Assembly (NCBI RefSeq): GCF_000725125.1
Contig: NZ_JFCB01000003.1
Coordinates: 247,360-311,359, forward strand
From: Streptomyces toyocaensis
GTDB lineage: Bacteria > Actinomycetota > Actinomycetes > Streptomycetales > Streptomycetaceae
DNA length: 64,000 bases
Reading direction: 5' to 3'
Position numbers and translations under genes: made by a program. Below are positions 9,451-18,715 of this stretch, piece by piece (position 1 is the stretch's first letter; each line of letters begins with the position of its first letter). The notes beneath the pieces are model-generated. The model saw only the letters and a list, made by a program, of their open reading frames with translations. It was not told the DNA's origin and ran no database searches.

Positions 9451-10034
9451 GGGAGTTTCCTCGCGGTGATGAAGGTGGCTGCGATACCAGCGGTGATCGA
9501 CAGGACTGCGGCCGCCGTGGCGTGCCCGGTACCGGGCGGCAGGGCGGTCACGGCCCACGCGTGGAAGACACTGCCGGTGCGGCGGCCGAGCAGGATGACG
9601 GCGAACACCCAGCCCAGCGGAACGACGATGCCGGCCCGCCCGATGACGGCGCGGGCGGTGAGCATGAGTCCCGTCAGGAACAGCGTGTTGCGCCCGGCCT
9701 GCAGGGCGGTGTCGGCGTCGGTGACCTCGTGCACCAGGGCCGTCGCCACCAGTGCGGCCCCCATCGCGGCGGCCGCCAGCGAGGTGTCCAGCCAGGCGGT
9801 GCGGCGGATGCCCGTGAGCTCGCTGTGCGGCTGCCGGGAGTCCAGGCAGTGCGCGAGGGGTCCGGCGACCAGCAGTGGCAGGAAGAACGCCAGCGGCACG
9901 GTGTTGCCCGCGTTCACGGTGATGGCCGGGAGGATCACCGCCCCGTCCCGCACGGCGAGCAACAGCAGCGCGTACACGGCCAGCGCGGCCGTGAGGACGG
10001 TCGGGACGAGACGGACCCTCAGCCACCAGATCAC
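9447..10034 (-). CDS. Membrane protein, probable ABC transporter permease
   Basis: A 195-residue integral membrane protein with about five or six hydrophobic segments (for example VLTAALAVYALLLLAV, LAFFLPLLVAGPLA, AAAAMGAALVATALV, VVPLGWVFAVILL and VLSITAGIAATFI). No characterised family motif is evident. Translational coupling to the ATPase gene downstream (GTGA overlap) and to the larger membrane protein upstream (ATGA overlap) argues that it is the permease partner. The start at 10034 is fixed by that overlap. Substrate unknown. Confidence 0.75.
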   Translation of the reverse strand: MIWWLRVRLVPTVLTAALAVYALLLLAVRDGAVILPAITVNAGNTVPLAFFLPLLVAGPLAHCLDSRQPHSELTGIRRTAWLDTSLAAAAMGAALVATALVHEVTDADTALQAGRNTLFLTGLMLTARAVIGRAGIVVPLGWVFAVILLGRRTGSVFHAWAVTALPPGTGHATAAAVLSITAGIAATFITARKLP

Positions 10035-11305
10035 GTCGGCCGCCCCTCACAGGCCGCGGCCTTGGTCTTGGCGAACCACTGCTTCTGCTCGCCGACGGAC
10101 TGCGCCGAGACGCGTTCGACGGTGGCGACGGCCTGCTGGTACTGGGCACGCGTGTAATAGGGGTCCTCGGCCGTGACGCGCTGGTACGGCGTGATGTCGC
10201 CGAGCTTCTTCTCCAGCCAGAAGTGGATCGTGCGGGCGAGCTTCGGGTCCGCGTCGCATCCGAACCGCACGGCACCGGCGACGATCGAGCGGTCGAGCCG
10301 GCCCTTGTGGTGGGCGATGCCGAGTTGCATGTAGGCCGTGCGGTCGGTGTTCTGCTGGGTGAAACGCCCGTAGGCCAGTTGGTCCACCACTCTCTGGGGC
10401 AGCGAGGTGGTGACGGCGTAGGTCTCGAGGACGCGGAACGCCCTGGCGACCTGCGCGTGCACCTCGGGCAGGTCGTGGGCCCCCTGTTCGGGCAGGCACA
10501 CCTGGGGGCGGGTGCCTTGGCACGCGAGAGCGACGTGGGTGTTGAGGCTGGGGTTGTAGTCCCAGTCCTTGACGATGCCGTAGGCGGCGAGGGTGGGGGC
10601 CACCACCAGCGCGGTGGCGGTCAGGGCGCGCAGCACGGGCCGCCGGCGGGCCCACACCAGGGCCACGGCGGCGGCCACGCCGAGCGTCGGCATCATCTGG
10701 GCGGCCATGGACTCCGCTGTCGCGGATTCACCGACGCCCAGGTGGGCGAAGTACTCGCCGGAGAGGTGCCGCAGGGCGAACGGCTGCATGGCGTGCGGAT
10801 AGGCCACGATGATGAACACCCCGCACGCGAGCACGGGAGCGGCGATCAAGGGCTTGACGTGGTGGCCGACGGTGAAACCGATCACGGCCCAGGCGACGGT
10901 CAGGACACAGGTGAGCAGGAGCGGGGGCAGACTGGCAGGGGTGGGCCAGGTCGGGCGTTCGGTGAAGGCCCAGGCGGCGGACGCGACGAACATCAGCCAT
11001 CCCACCGTGACGACGGGCACCAGTGCCTGGGCGATCACCTGCCAGGTGGGGCGGTACGCGGCGAGCTGCCAGGTGCCCGCTTCCCGCACGCGGGCCGCGG
11101 ACCAGGCGGCGAGCGCGGCGACCAGGGCGTAGGTGGGGGCAGCCATGTACTCGATGGGGCGCTGGACGAGCAGCGGGGCCCACGGGTAGGGGAAGTAGTG
11201 GATCTGGTCGGCCGCCTCCTGGGTGTAGTACAGGACGGTGATGCCGATGGCGATCGGCAGGCACATGACCGCGGGGGACGTGCGGAAGAGGGTCCGTGTC
11301 TTCAA
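10031..11305 (-). CDS. Polytopic membrane protein with large C-terminal soluble domain
   Basis: A 424-residue protein. Residues 1 to about 250 contain about seven hydrophobic segments. Residues about 255-424 are hydrophilic and carry four Cys (ALACQG, QVCLPE, FGCDAD and AACEG), consistent with an exported domain stabilised by disulfides. I do not recognise a catalytic motif. The start is a TTG at 11305 with GGAGAG six bases upstream. It follows the secreted-protein gene by 83 bases that hold a strong hairpin, and its end overlaps the next membrane gene. It could be a second permease subunit, or a substrate-recognition or processing partner of the ABC transporter. This role is inferred from context only. 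Confidence 0.7.
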   Translation of the reverse strand: MKTRTLFRTSPAVMCLPIAIGITVLYYTQEAADQIHYFPYPWAPLLVQRPIEYMAAPTYALVAALAAWSAARVREAGTWQLAAYRPTWQVIAQALVPVVTVGWLMFVASAAWAFTERPTWPTPASLPPLLLTCVLTVAWAVIGFTVGHHVKPLIAAPVLACGVFIIVAYPHAMQPFALRHLSGEYFAHLGVGESATAESMAAQMMPTLGVAAAVALVWARRRPVLRALTATALVVAPTLAAYGIVKDWDYNPSLNTHVALACQGTRPQVCLPEQGAHDLPEVHAQVARAFRVLETYAVTTSLPQRVVDQLAYGRFTQQNTDRTAYMQLGIAHHKGRLDRSIVAGAVRFGCDADPKLARTIHFWLEKKLGDITPYQRVTAEDPYYTRAQYQQAVATVERVSAQSVGEQKQWFAKTKAAACEGRPT

Positions 11306-11328
11306 GTGGTGCTCTCCGGCGGGAGCAG

Positions 11329-11361
11329 GTGGTGCACGGAAGGATGCCTTCCGTGCACCAC
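11329..11361 (-). terminator. Strong hairpin between secreted-protein gene and membrane-protein gene (probable attenuator)
   Basis: GTGGTGCACGGAAGG (11329-11343) pairs perfectly over 15 bases with CCTTCCGTGCACCAC (11347-11361), leaving a 3-base loop. It begins 27 bases after the stop of the secreted protein (minus strand) and 23 bases before the TTG start of the next gene. No T-run follows. It would either partially terminate or protect the upstream message, making the first gene the most abundant product. Confidence 0.75.
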
Positions 11362-11388
11362 TACGGGCTGGGCGTGGGAACCTTGCGC

Positions 11389-11841
11389 CTAGTCGGCCTG
11401 GGAGGTGTCCACGTAGACCTCGGCCACGTTCAGCAGGCAGCAGGAGCCGCCCTGGGCGATCTTGTCGGCCTCGAACTGCAGCGTGTGCTCACCGGTCGGC
11501 ACGTTGGTCCACTCACCGTTGGACCAGGAGCTGGAGCCGTTGAAGCAGTTGGTGAACGTCTTGCTGCCGAGGTCGTCGTTCGGCGTCCAGGTGTCGATCT
11601 TCCACATCTTGACGACGACCTGCTTCGAGGTGCCGTACTGGGCGAAGCAGCTGCGGAACTGGACCTGGCTGTAGGTGCCGGAATCGGTCCACTCACGGGA
11701 ACGCTCGCCGTCGGTCCAGCTGGAGATGTAACTCGACCAGTTCGCCGAGGCCGTGGTGGCGGTGAAGCCGACGACGGCCATGGCGGCGGTGACGGTGAAG
11801 GCCGCCTTCCTCCGGAAGGCCTTCGATGCGCTGAGCTGCAC
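11389..11841 (-). CDS. Small secreted Cys-containing protein
   Basis: A 150-residue exported protein. The GTG at 11841 has AAGGAG eight bases upstream. The N-terminus has a basic n-region (KAFRRK), a hydrophobic core and a signal-peptidase site ASA at 31-33, leaving a mature protein of 117 residues. The mature part is rich in Trp, Ser and Thr, looks beta-rich (alternating hydrophobic pattern such as KQVVVKMWKID and HTLQFEADKI), and has four Cys (65, 99, 134 and 135), enough for two disulfides. I do not recognise the family. It is the first gene of an operon with two membrane proteins and an ABC ATPase. It could be a structural, antagonistic or signalling protein. Confidence 0.75.
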   Translation of the reverse strand: MQLSASKAFRRKAAFTVTAAMAVVGFTATTASANWSSYISSWTDGERSREWTDSGTYSQVQFRSCFAQYGTSKQVVVKMWKIDTWTPNDDLGSKTFTNCFNGSSSWSNGEWTNVPTGEHTLQFEADKIAQGGSCCLLNVAEVYVDTSQAD

Positions 11842-12531
11842 AGCAATCACTCCTTGCAAGGTAAGTTGATCATGAGCGGGTGACTGCGAGAGGCTAAGCA
11901 GAAGGTGAATACTTGTCAAAGTCTTTTAAAAACAGCCGAGTTGAGGTAGCGGCGCGGCCGGCGGAAGTCCTGGGCGGCCGGGTGCGGTCCAGGTCGTGAC
12001 GCACCCCGCACGGCTCCGAGGGCGCGACGTCACCCGCTGCGGGCGCGGTGGTGTGCGGGTGGGCGCCCGGATCGGCGCGGGCCGGGGAGTGGCGGGGGAG
12101 TGGCCGCGGGGTGGCGGGTGCGTCGGGGAGTCCCGGTTTGATCCGCGTCACTCCAGGGGTACTCTCTTGCGCCCGATTGGCCAGGCCCCCACCCGCTGTG
12201 GCAAACTGTCGGAGTTGCTCGGTCGAGCGTTGATGCTGCGCGCCTCCCGCCGGGAGGACCGGAAGCGAGTCCCACAGTACTCGTCGTCCCTGATCAGGGG
12301 CGGACGTACGGGAATCTTCCGGGAAGCGTATGTGCAGCGCCGGCCAGGTGCCCGGTGGGCCTTTCGCCCCCGGTCCGCGGTTCTGGTAGGGCCGTGTCAA
12401 TCCCGCAGGGATGTTCGAACAAGGGACATTCATGTCAGCGGGAGTGCGACACGCCCGACCGCGTGGGTCGGAGGACGAGACCTGGAACGCCGGGTTCCGG
12501 AGCGTAAGAGAGACAGGACTACGGAGTAGCC
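11842..12531 (+). other. Gene-free upstream region and leader of the S10 operon
   Basis: About 690 bases separate the secreted-protein gene from rpsJ, and I see no convincing gene. It must hold the divergent promoters. A probable rpsJ promoter is at 12138-12165. The transcribed leader (about 12170-12531) contains short hairpins, including CCGACC (12455-12460) with GGTCGG (12466-12471), and GGAAC with GTTCC around 12484-12498, just before the rpsJ ribosome-binding site. These could mediate feedback regulation, but no match to a known ribosomal-protein leader was recognised. Confidence 0.6.
12138..12165 (+). promoter_or_regulatory. Probable vegetative promoter for the S10 operon
   Basis: TTGATC (12138-12143), a 16-base spacer and TACTCT (12160-12165) match the HrdB-type TTGACA/TAnnnT pattern. 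This predicts a leader of about 360 bases before rpsJ. Confidence 0.5.
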
Positions 12532-12840
12532 ATGGCGGGACAGAAGATCCGCATCCGGCTCAAGGCCTACGACCACGAGGTCATCGACTCCTCGGCGAAG
12601 AAGATCGTCGAGACGGTGACGCGCACTGGTGCGTCGGTCGCGGGCCCGGTGCCGCTGCCCACTGAGAAGAACGTGTACTGCGTCATCAAGTCGCCGCACA
12701 AGTACAAGGACTCGCGCGAGCACTTCGAGATGCGCACGCACAAGCGCCTGATCGACATCCTCGACCCGACCCCCAAGACCGTTGACTCTCTGATGCGACT
12801 CGACCTCCCGGCCGGTGTCGACATCGAGATCAAGCTCTGA
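12532..12840 (+). CDS. rpsJ: 30S ribosomal protein S10
   Basis: 102 residues, normal bacterial length. The protein binds the 30S head; in other bacteria it also serves transcription antitermination with NusB. Diagnostic stretches are [14 protein letters not shown] and [19 protein letters not shown]. It opens the S10 cluster after a long leader. The ATG at 12532 has GGAG five bases upstream. rplC follows after 17 bases. Confidence 0.98.
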   Translation: MAGQKIRIRLKAYDHEVIDSSAKKIVETVTRTGASVAGPVPLPTEKNVYCVIKSPHKYKDSREHFEMRTHKRLIDILDPTPKTVDSLMRLDLPAGVDIEIKL

Positions 12841-12857
12841 AGGCCGGTGATCTGAAG

Positions 12858-13502
12858 ATGACCAAGCAGATCAAGGGCATCCTGGGCGAGAAGCTCGGCA
12901 TGACGCAGGTGTGGGACGAGAACAACCGCGTTGTTCCGGTCACCGTCGTCAAGGCCGGCCCCAACGTCGTCACCCAGGTCCGCACGAACGACGTCGACGG
13001 CTACGAGTCGGTCCAGATCGCCTTCGGCGAGATCGACCCGCGCAAGGTGAACAAGCCCCTCAAGGGCCACTTCGCCAAGGCCGACGTCACCCCCCGCCGT
13101 CACCTCGTCGAGATCCGCACCGCGGACGCCTCCGAGTACACGCTGGGCCAGGAAGTCACCGCTGAGGTCTTCGAGGCCGGCGTGAAGGTCGACGTCACCG
13201 GCAAGAGCAAGGGCAAGGGCTTCGCCGGTGTCATGAAGCGTCACAACTTCAAGGGCCTCGGCGCCGGTCACGGCACCCAGCGCAAGCACCGCTCGCCGGG
13301 CTCCATCGGTGGCTGCGCCACCCCGGGTCGCGTGTTCAAGGGCCTCCGTATGGCGGGTCGCATGGGCAACGAGCGGGTCACCACCCAGAACCTGACCGTC
13401 CACGCCGTTGACGCGGAGAAGGGTCTGCTGCTCATCAAGGGCGCGGTTCCCGGTCCGAACGGCGGCCTCGTCCTGGTCCGCACCGCGGCCAAGGGGGCCT
13501 GA
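12858..13502 (+). CDS. rplC: 50S ribosomal protein L3
   Basis: 214 residues, an early 23S-binding assembly protein. The N-terminal [13 protein letters not shown] and the central [20 protein letters not shown] loop, which reaches towards the peptidyl-transferase centre, are conserved. Gaps of 17 bases to rpsJ and 8 bases to rplD indicate one transcript. Confidence 0.98.
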   Translation: MTKQIKGILGEKLGMTQVWDENNRVVPVTVVKAGPNVVTQVRTNDVDGYESVQIAFGEIDPRKVNKPLKGHFAKADVTPRRHLVEIRTADASEYTLGQEVTAEVFEAGVKVDVTGKSKGKGFAGVMKRHNFKGLGAGHGTQRKHRSPGSIGGCATPGRVFKGLRMAGRMGNERVTTQNLTVHAVDAEKGLLLIKGAVPGPNGGLVLVRTAAKGA

Positions 13503-13510
13503 GGTAACCG

Positions 13511-14170
13511 ATGAGCACTGTTGACATCCTTTCGCCTGCCGGCGAGAAGACCGGAAGCGTCGAGCTCCCCGCGGAGATCTTCGGCGTGGAGAAGATCAGC
13601 ATTCCGCTGATCCACCAGGTCGTCGTCGCGCAGAACGCCGCTGCCCGCCAGGGCACCCACAAGACCAAGACCCGCGGTGAAGTCCGTGGTGGTGGCCGCA
13701 AGCCGTACCGCCAGAAGGGCACCGGCCGCGCCCGTCAGGGCTCGACCCGCGCGCCGCAGTTCGCCGGTGGTGGCGTCGTCCACGGCCCGCAGCCGCGCGA
13801 CTACTCGCAGCGGACCCCGAAGAAGATGAAGGCCGCGGCCCTGCGCCACGCCCTCACCGACCGGGCCCGCCACAACCGCATTCACGTCGTCACCGGCGTG
13901 ATCGAGGGTGAGACGCCCTCCACGAAGGCCGCTCGGACGCTGTTCGGCAAGATCTCGGAGCGCAAGAACCTGCTCCTGGTCGTCGACCGCGCCGACGAGG
14001 CCGCGTGGCTGTCCGCCCGCAACCTGCCCCAGGTCCACATCCTGGAGCCGGGCCAGCTGAACACGTACGACGTTCTCGTCTCGGACGACGTGGTCTTCAC
14101 CAAGGCCGCTTTCGAGTCCTTCGTCGCCGGCCCGAACAAGGCCAACGACAACGAAGGGAGCGAGGTCTGA
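13511..14170 (+). CDS. rplD: 50S ribosomal protein L4
   Basis: 219 residues. It has the basic extended loop of L4 ([20 protein letters not shown]) that lines the peptide exit tunnel, followed by the globular domain. In enterobacteria L4 autoregulates the S10 operon; no equivalent leader structure was recognised here. The stop shares one base with the rplW start (TGATG). Confidence 0.98.
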   Translation: MSTVDILSPAGEKTGSVELPAEIFGVEKISIPLIHQVVVAQNAAARQGTHKTKTRGEVRGGGRKPYRQKGTGRARQGSTRAPQFAGGGVVHGPQPRDYSQRTPKKMKAAALRHALTDRARHNRIHVVTGVIEGETPSTKAARTLFGKISERKNLLLVVDRADEAAWLSARNLPQVHILEPGQLNTYDVLVSDDVVFTKAAFESFVAGPNKANDNEGSEV

Positions 14171-14589
14171 TGGCTGCCCGTCACCCCTCGATCGCCTCGA
14201 AGGCCGCGAAGGCGGCCAAGGCCGCGCGCGTCGCCAAGGCGCGCCGCCACGAGGCCGAAGGCAAGAACACCGTCGTCACCCCGGCGAGCAAGGCCTTCAC
14301 GGACCCCCGTGACGTCCTGCTGAAGCCGGTCGTGTCCGAGAAGAGCTACGCGCTCATCGACGAGAACAAGTACACGTTCATCGTCGCGCCGGGCTCCAAC
14401 AAGACCCAGATCAAGGAGGCCGTCCAGGCGGTCTTCGAGGTCAAGGTCACCGGGGTCAACACGATCAACCGCATCGGCAAGCGCAAGCGCACCAAGACCG
14501 GTTTCGGCCAGCGTGCGGCGACCAAGCGCGCGATCGTGACCCTCGCCGAGGGCGACCGTATCGACATCTTCGGCGGTCCGACCGCGTAA
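14170..14589 (+). CDS. rplW: 50S ribosomal protein L23
   Basis: 139 residues, longer than the usual ~95-105 because of a basic, Ala/Lys-rich N-terminal extension (residues about 1-38, containing [17 protein letters not shown]). The conserved core begins at [17 protein letters not shown]23 sits at the tunnel exit and docks trigger factor and SRP. The ATG at 14170 overlaps the rplD stop. An internal start that would remove the extension is not obvious. Confidence 0.95.
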   Translation: MAARHPSIASKAAKAAKAARVAKARRHEAEGKNTVVTPASKAFTDPRDVLLKPVVSEKSYALIDENKYTFIVAPGSNKTQIKEAVQAVFEVKVTGVNTINRIGKRKRTKTGFGQRAATKRAIVTLAEGDRIDIFGGPTA

Positions 14590-14627
14590 GCGGTCAGGAT
14601 CGTTCGATATCGGACGAGGACTGAGAA

Positions 14628-15464
14628 ATGGGTATCCGCAAGTACAAGCCGACGACTCCGGGCCGTCGTGGCTCCAGCGTCGCCGACTTCGTCGAGGTCA
14701 CGCGGTCCACGCCGGAGAAGTCGCTGGTCCGTCCCCTGCACAGCAAGGGCGGCCGTAACAATTCCGGACGTGTGACCGTCCGCCACCAGGGTGGTGGCCA
14801 CAAGCGCGCCTACCGCGTGATCGACTTCCGTCGTCACGACAAGGACGGCGTGCCGGCGAAGGTCGCGCACATCGAGTACGACCCCAACCGCACCGCGCGC
14901 ATCGCGCTGCTGCACTACGCCGACGGCGAGAAGCGCTACATCCTCGCCCCGCGCAACCTGCAGCAGGGCGACCGCGTCGAGAACGGTCCCGGGGCCGACA
15001 TCAAGCCGGGCAACAACCTGGCCCTCCGCAACATCCCGGTCGGTACCACGATCCACGCGATCGAGCTCCGTCCCGGTGGTGGCGCCAAGTTCGCCCGCTC
15101 CGCCGGTGCCTCCGTGCAGCTGCTCGCGAAGGAGGGCACGATGGCCCACCTCCGCATGCCGTCCGGAGAGATCCGTCTGGTCGACCAGCGCTGCCGCGCG
15201 ACGGTCGGCGAGGTCGGCAACGCCGAGCAGTCGAACATCAACTGGGGCAAGGCCGGCCGCAAGCGGTGGCTGGGCGTCCGCCCGACCGTCCGTGGTGTCG
15301 TCATGAACCCGGTCGACCACCCGCACGGTGGTGGTGAGGGCCGTACCTCCGGTGGCCGCCACCCCGTGTCCCCGTGGGGCAAGAAGGAAGGCCGTACTCG
15401 TTCGCCCAAGAAGGCGTCGAACAAGTACATCGTCCGCCGCCGCAAGACGAACAAGAAGCGCTAA
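14628..15464 (+). CDS. rplB: 50S ribosomal protein L2
   Basis: 278 residues. L2 is needed for subunit joining and lies near the peptidyl-transferase centre. The C-terminal [15 protein letters not shown] contains the conserved functional His region. The ATG at 14628 follows GAGGACTGAG. A 38-base gap separates it from rplW. Confidence 0.98.
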   Translation: MGIRKYKPTTPGRRGSSVADFVEVTRSTPEKSLVRPLHSKGGRNNSGRVTVRHQGGGHKRAYRVIDFRRHDKDGVPAKVAHIEYDPNRTARIALLHYADGEKRYILAPRNLQQGDRVENGPGADIKPGNNLALRNIPVGTTIHAIELRPGGGAKFARSAGASVQLLAKEGTMAHLRMPSGEIRLVDQRCRATVGEVGNAEQSNINWGKAGRKRWLGVRPTVRGVVMNPVDHPHGGGEGRTSGGRHPVSPWGKKEGRTRSPKKASNKYIVRRRKTNKKR

Positions 15465-15476
15465 GGACGGGTTGAG

Positions 15477-15758
15477 ATGCCTCGTAGCTTGAAGAAGGGA
15501 CCCTTCGTCGACGACCACCTGATCAAGAAGGTGGATGTCCAGAACGAAGCCGGTACCAAGAACGTCATCAAGACCTGGTCCCGTCGCTCGATGATCGTCC
15601 CGGCGATGCTGGGCCACACGATCGCGGTGCACAACGGCAAGACCCACATCCCGGTGTTTGTCACCGAGTCCATGGTCGGCCACAAGCTCGGCGAGTTCTC
15701 GCCGACGCGCACCTTCCGGGGTCACGTCAAGGACGACCGGAAGTCGAAGCGCCGCTAG
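15477..15758 (+). CDS. rpsS: 30S ribosomal protein S19
   Basis: 93 residues, normal length. It begins [15 protein letters not shown], and the C-terminal half has [19 protein letters not shown]. It forms a head complex with S13 near the A site. It lies 12 bases after rplB. Confidence 0.98.
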   Translation: MPRSLKKGPFVDDHLIKKVDVQNEAGTKNVIKTWSRRSMIVPAMLGHTIAVHNGKTHIPVFVTESMVGHKLGEFSPTRTFRGHVKDDRKSKRR

Positions 15759-15801
15759 TCAGCGGGGTGGATTGACCATGACAAACACTGAAGGGACAAC
15801 C

Positions 15802-16149
15802 ATGGAAGCCAGGGCCCAGGCGCGGTACATCCGCGTCACGCCCATGAAGGCCCGCCGCGTGGTGGACCTCATCCGTGGCATGAGCGCCACGGAGGCTCAG
15901 GCGGTCCTGCGTTTCGCCCCGCAGGCCGCGAGCGTGCCGGTCGGCAAGGTGCTGGACAGCGCCATCGCCAACGCCGCGCACAACTACGACCACACCGACG
16001 CCGACAGCCTCGTCATTTCCGAGGCGTACGTCGACGAGGGCCCGACCCTGAAGCGGTTCCGGCCGCGCGCCCAGGGCCGTGCCTACCGGATCCGCAAGCG
16101 GACCAGCCACATCACCGTGGTCGTCAGCAGCAAGGAAGGAACCCGGTAA
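15802..16149 (+). CDS. rplV: 50S ribosomal protein L22
   Basis: 115 residues from the ATG at 15802, beginning [19 protein letters not shown], the standard streptomycete N-terminus, with GAAGG seven bases upstream. An alternative ATG at 15778 (GGGGTGG seven bases upstream) would add MTNTEGTT. Its beta-hairpin loop ([18 protein letters not shown]) lines the exit tunnel, where macrolide-resistance mutations occur in other bacteria. The stop overlaps the rpsC start by one base (TAATG). Confidence 0.92.
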   Translation: MEARAQARYIRVTPMKARRVVDLIRGMSATEAQAVLRFAPQAASVPVGKVLDSAIANAAHNYDHTDADSLVISEAYVDEGPTLKRFRPRAQGRAYRIRKRTSHITVVVSSKEGTR

Positions 16150-16976
16150 TGGGCCAGAAGGTAAACCCGCACGGGTTCCGGCTCGGTGTCACGACCGACT
16201 TCAAGTCGCGTTGGTACGCCGACAAGCTGTACAAGGACTACGTCAAGGAAGACGTCGCCATCCGTCGGATGATGACGTCCGGCATGGAGCGCGCCGGCAT
16301 CTCGAAGGTGGAGATCGAGCGCACCCGTGACCGCGTGCGTGTGGACATCCACACCGCCCGTCCCGGCATCGTCATCGGCCGCCGCGGCGCCGAGGCCGAC
16401 CGCATCCGCGGTGACCTGGAGAAGCTGACCGGCAAGCAGGTCCAGCTGAACATCCTCGAGGTCAAGAGCCCGGAGACGGACGCTCAGCTGGTGGCCCAGG
16501 CCGTCGCCGAGCAGCTGTCCTCCCGCGTCTCCTTCCGTCGTGCCATGCGCAAGAGCATGCAGGGCACGATGAAGGCCGGCGCCAAGGGCATCAAGATCCA
16601 GTGCGGTGGCCGCCTCGGTGGCGCCGAGATGTCCCGCTCGGAGTTCTACCGCGAGGGCCGTGTGCCCCTGCACACGCTCCGCGCGAACGTGGACTACGGC
16701 TTCTTCGAGGCCAAGACGACCTTCGGCCGCATCGGTGTGAAGGTCTGGATCTACAAGGGCGACGTCAAGAACATCGCCGAGGTCCGCGCCGAGAACGCCG
16801 CTGCCCGTGCGGGTAACCGCCCGGCCCGCGGTGGCGCCGACCGCCCGGCCCGTGGTGGCCGCGGTGGCGAGCGTGGCGGCCGCGGCCGCAAGCCGCAGCA
16901 GGCTCCCGCTGCCGAGGCCCCCAAGGCCGAGGCTCCGGCTGCCGCTCCGGCTGAGAGCACCGGAACGGAGGCCTGA
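16149..16976 (+). CDS. rpsC: 30S ribosomal protein S3 with long disordered tail
   Basis: 275 residues against about 233 in E. coli. Residues 1 to about 215 are the normal KH domain and S3 C-terminal domain ([51 protein letters not shown]). The last about 58 residues are an Arg/Gly-rich then Ala/Pro/Glu-rich low-complexity tail ([13 protein letters not shown], then AAAPAESTG), typical of actinobacterial S3. S3 forms part of the mRNA entry channel. Confidence 0.97.
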   Translation: MGQKVNPHGFRLGVTTDFKSRWYADKLYKDYVKEDVAIRRMMTSGMERAGISKVEIERTRDRVRVDIHTARPGIVIGRRGAEADRIRGDLEKLTGKQVQLNILEVKSPETDAQLVAQAVAEQLSSRVSFRRAMRKSMQGTMKAGAKGIKIQCGGRLGGAEMSRSEFYREGRVPLHTLRANVDYGFFEAKTTFGRIGVKVWIYKGDVKNIAEVRAENAAARAGNRPARGGADRPARGGRGGERGGRGRKPQQAPAAEAPKAEAPAAAPAESTGTEA

Positions 16977-16981
16977 CCGAC

Positions 16982-17401
16982 ATGCTGATCCCCCGTAGGG
17001 TCAAGCACCGCAAGCAGCACCACCCGAAGCGCCGTGGTATGGCCAAGGGCGGTACGACGGTTGCGTTCGGCGAGTACGGCATCCAGGCCCTCACGCCGGC
17101 GTACGTGACCAACCGCCAGATCGAGGCGGCCCGTATCGCGATGACCCGCCACATCAAGCGTGGCGGCAAGGTCTGGATCAACATCTACCCGGACCGCCCG
17201 CTCACGAAGAAGCCTGCCGAGACCCGCATGGGTTCCGGTAAGGGTTCTCCGGAGTGGTGGATCGCGAACGTGCACCCGGGACGGGTCATGTTCGAGCTGT
17301 CCTACCCCAACGAGAAGATCGCCCGTGAGGCGCTGACCCGTGCGGCCCACAAGCTGCCGATGAAGTGCCGGATCGTCAAGCGCGAGGCAGGTGAAGCGTG
17401 A
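16982..17401 (+). CDS. rplP: 50S ribosomal protein L16
   Basis: 139 residues, standard length, starting [19 protein letters not shown]. It organises the A-site tRNA region of 23S r[22 protein letters not shown] is the conserved loop. It lies 5 bases after rpsC, and its stop overlaps the rpmC start (GTGATG). Confidence 0.98.
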   Translation: MLIPRRVKHRKQHHPKRRGMAKGGTTVAFGEYGIQALTPAYVTNRQIEAARIAMTRHIKRGGKVWINIYPDRPLTKKPAETRMGSGKGSPEWWIANVHPGRVMFELSYPNEKIAREALTRAAHKLPMKCRIVKREAGEA

Positions 17402-17625
17402 TGTCGGCCGGTACCAAGGCGTCCGAGCTGCGCGAGCTGGGCAACGAGGAGCTTCTCGCGAAGCTTCGCGAGGCCAAGGAAGAGCTGTTCAACCTCCGCT
17501 TCCAGGCGGCGACCGGGCAGCTCGAGAACCATGGCCGTCTGAAGGCGGTCCGCAAGGACATCGCGCGGATCTACACCCTGATGCGCGAGCGTGAGCTGGG
17601 CATCGAAACGGTGGAGAACGCCTGA
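17401..17625 (+). CDS. rpmC: 50S ribosomal protein L29
   Basis: 74 residues from the ATG at 17401 ([18 protein letters not shown]); a GTG three bases earlier is the alternative. It is the usual two-helix hairpin protein with [18 protein letters not shown], located at the tunnel exit beside L23. The stop shares a base with the rpsQ start. Confidence 0.96.
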   Translation: MSAGTKASELRELGNEELLAKLREAKEELFNLRFQAATGQLENHGRLKAVRKDIARIYTLMRERELGIETVENA

Positions 17626-17912
17626 TGAGCGAGAACAACGTGACTGAGACGAACACTGAGGCTCGGGGCTTCCGCAAGACCCGTGAGGGCATCGTCGTCA
17701 GCGACAAGATGGACAAGACCGTCGTCGTCGCTGTCGAGGACCGCAAGAAGCACGCGCTGTACGGCAAGGTCATCCGCAGCACGAGCAAGCTCAAGGCCCA
17801 CGACGAGCAGAACGCCGCCGGCGTCGGCGACCGCGTCCTCCTGATGGAGACCCGGCCGCTGTCCGCCACGAAGCACTGGCGCGTCGTCGAGATCCTCGAG
17901 AAGGCCAAGTAA
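17625..17912 (+). CDS. rpsQ: 30S ribosomal protein S17
   Basis: 95 residues. The OB-fold core contains [17 protein letters not shown] and [27 protein letters not shown] short acidic N-terminal extension ([15 protein letters not shown]) precedes it. It is the last gene of the S10 cluster; a 108-base spacer with two hairpins follows. Confidence 0.98.
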   Translation: MSENNVTETNTEARGFRKTREGIVVSDKMDKTVVVAVEDRKKHALYGKVIRSTSKLKAHDEQNAAGVGDRVLLMETRPLSATKHWRVVEILEKAK

Positions 17913-17914
17913 TT

Positions 17915-17988
17915 CCTGCGGCAAACCGCAGGGTAGTTCCGCCAGGCTCCGACGGGGCTGCGGCTGTTCGTTCAGCGCAGCAGCCCCG
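17915..17988 (+). terminator. Two hairpins between rpsQ and rplN
   Basis: CCTGCGG (17915-17921) pairs with CCGCAGG (17926-17932), and CGGGGCTGC (17953-17961) pairs with GCAGCCCCG (17980-17988). This spacer marks the S10/spc operon boundary. Without T-runs these may be weak terminators or processing sites rather than full stops. Confidence 0.45.
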
Positions 17989-18020
17989 CCGGGGAACCGG
18001 CAGACGATCAGGAGATAGAC

Positions 18021-18389
18021 GTGATCCAGCAGGAGTCGCGACTGCGTGTCGCCGACAACACTGGTGCGAAGGAGATCCTTTGCATCCGTGTGCTCGGTGG
18101 CTCCGGTCGCCGCTACGCGGGCATCGGTGACGTCATCGTCGCCACCGTCAAGGACGCGATCCCCGGTGGCAACGTGAAGAAGGGTGACGTCGTCAAGGCG
18201 GTCATCGTTCGCACCGTCAAGGAGCGCCGCCGTCCGGACGGCTCGTACATCCGCTTCGACGAGAACGCCGCCGTCATTCTGAAGAACGACGGCGACCCTC
18301 GCGGCACCCGTATCTTCGGCCCCGTGGGCCGTGAGCTGCGCGAGAAGAAGTTCATGAAGATCATCTCCCTCGCGCCGGAGGTGCTGTGA
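18021..18389 (+). CDS. rplN: 50S ribosomal protein L14
   Basis: 122 residues, starting at a GTG (18021) with AGGAG about six bases upstream. [18 protein letters not shown] is diagnostic. It forms intersubunit bridge B8 with 16S rRNA and contacts L19. It is the first gene of the spc cluster. Confidence 0.98.
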   Translation: MIQQESRLRVADNTGAKEILCIRVLGGSGRRYAGIGDVIVATVKDAIPGGNVKKGDVVKAVIVRTVKERRRPDGSYIRFDENAAVILKNDGDPRGTRIFGPVGRELREKKFMKIISLAPEVL

Positions 18390-18391
18390 GC

Positions 18392-18715
18392 ATGAAGATC
18401 AAGAAGGGCGACCTGGTTCAGGTCATCACCGGCAAGGACAAGGGCAAGCAGGGCAAGGTCATTGCCGCTTTCCCGCGCGAGGAGCGCGTCCTGGTCGAGG
18501 GTGTCAACCGGGTCAAGAAGCACACGAAGGCCGGCCCGACCGCTCGCGGTTCCCAGGCCGGCGGCATCGTGACCACCGAGGCCCCGATCCACGTCTCCAA
18601 CGTCCAGCTGGTCGTGGAGAAGGACGGCAACAAGGTCGTCACGCGCGTCGGTTACCGCTTCGACGACGAGGGCAACAAGATCCGCGTTGCCAAGCGGACG
18701 GGTGAGGACATCTGA
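18392..18715 (+). CDS. rplX: 50S ribosomal protein L24
   Basis: 107 residues from the ATG at 18392, with GGAGGTG eight bases upstream. An in-frame GTG at 18386 is too close to that site. The KOW motif ([20 protein letters not shown]) begins the protein. It is an assembly initiator near the tunnel exit. Its stop overlaps the rplE start. Confidence 0.96.
   Translation: MKIKKGDLVQVITGKDKGKQGKVIAAFPREERVLVEGVNRVKKHTKAGPTARGSQAGGIVTTEAPIHVSNVQLVVEKDGNKVVTRVGYRFDDEGNKIRVAKRTGEDI

Noticed and set aside
11996..12529. Open frames on both strands in the S10 upstream region
   Set aside because: Low-complexity products, no ribosome-binding sites, and the region fits a promoter and leader.
12411..12665. 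Short frame from the ATG at 12411 running into rpsJ as a leader peptide
   Set aside because: It overlaps 134 bases of rpsJ in another frame and shows no peptide-like conservation or ribosome-binding site.
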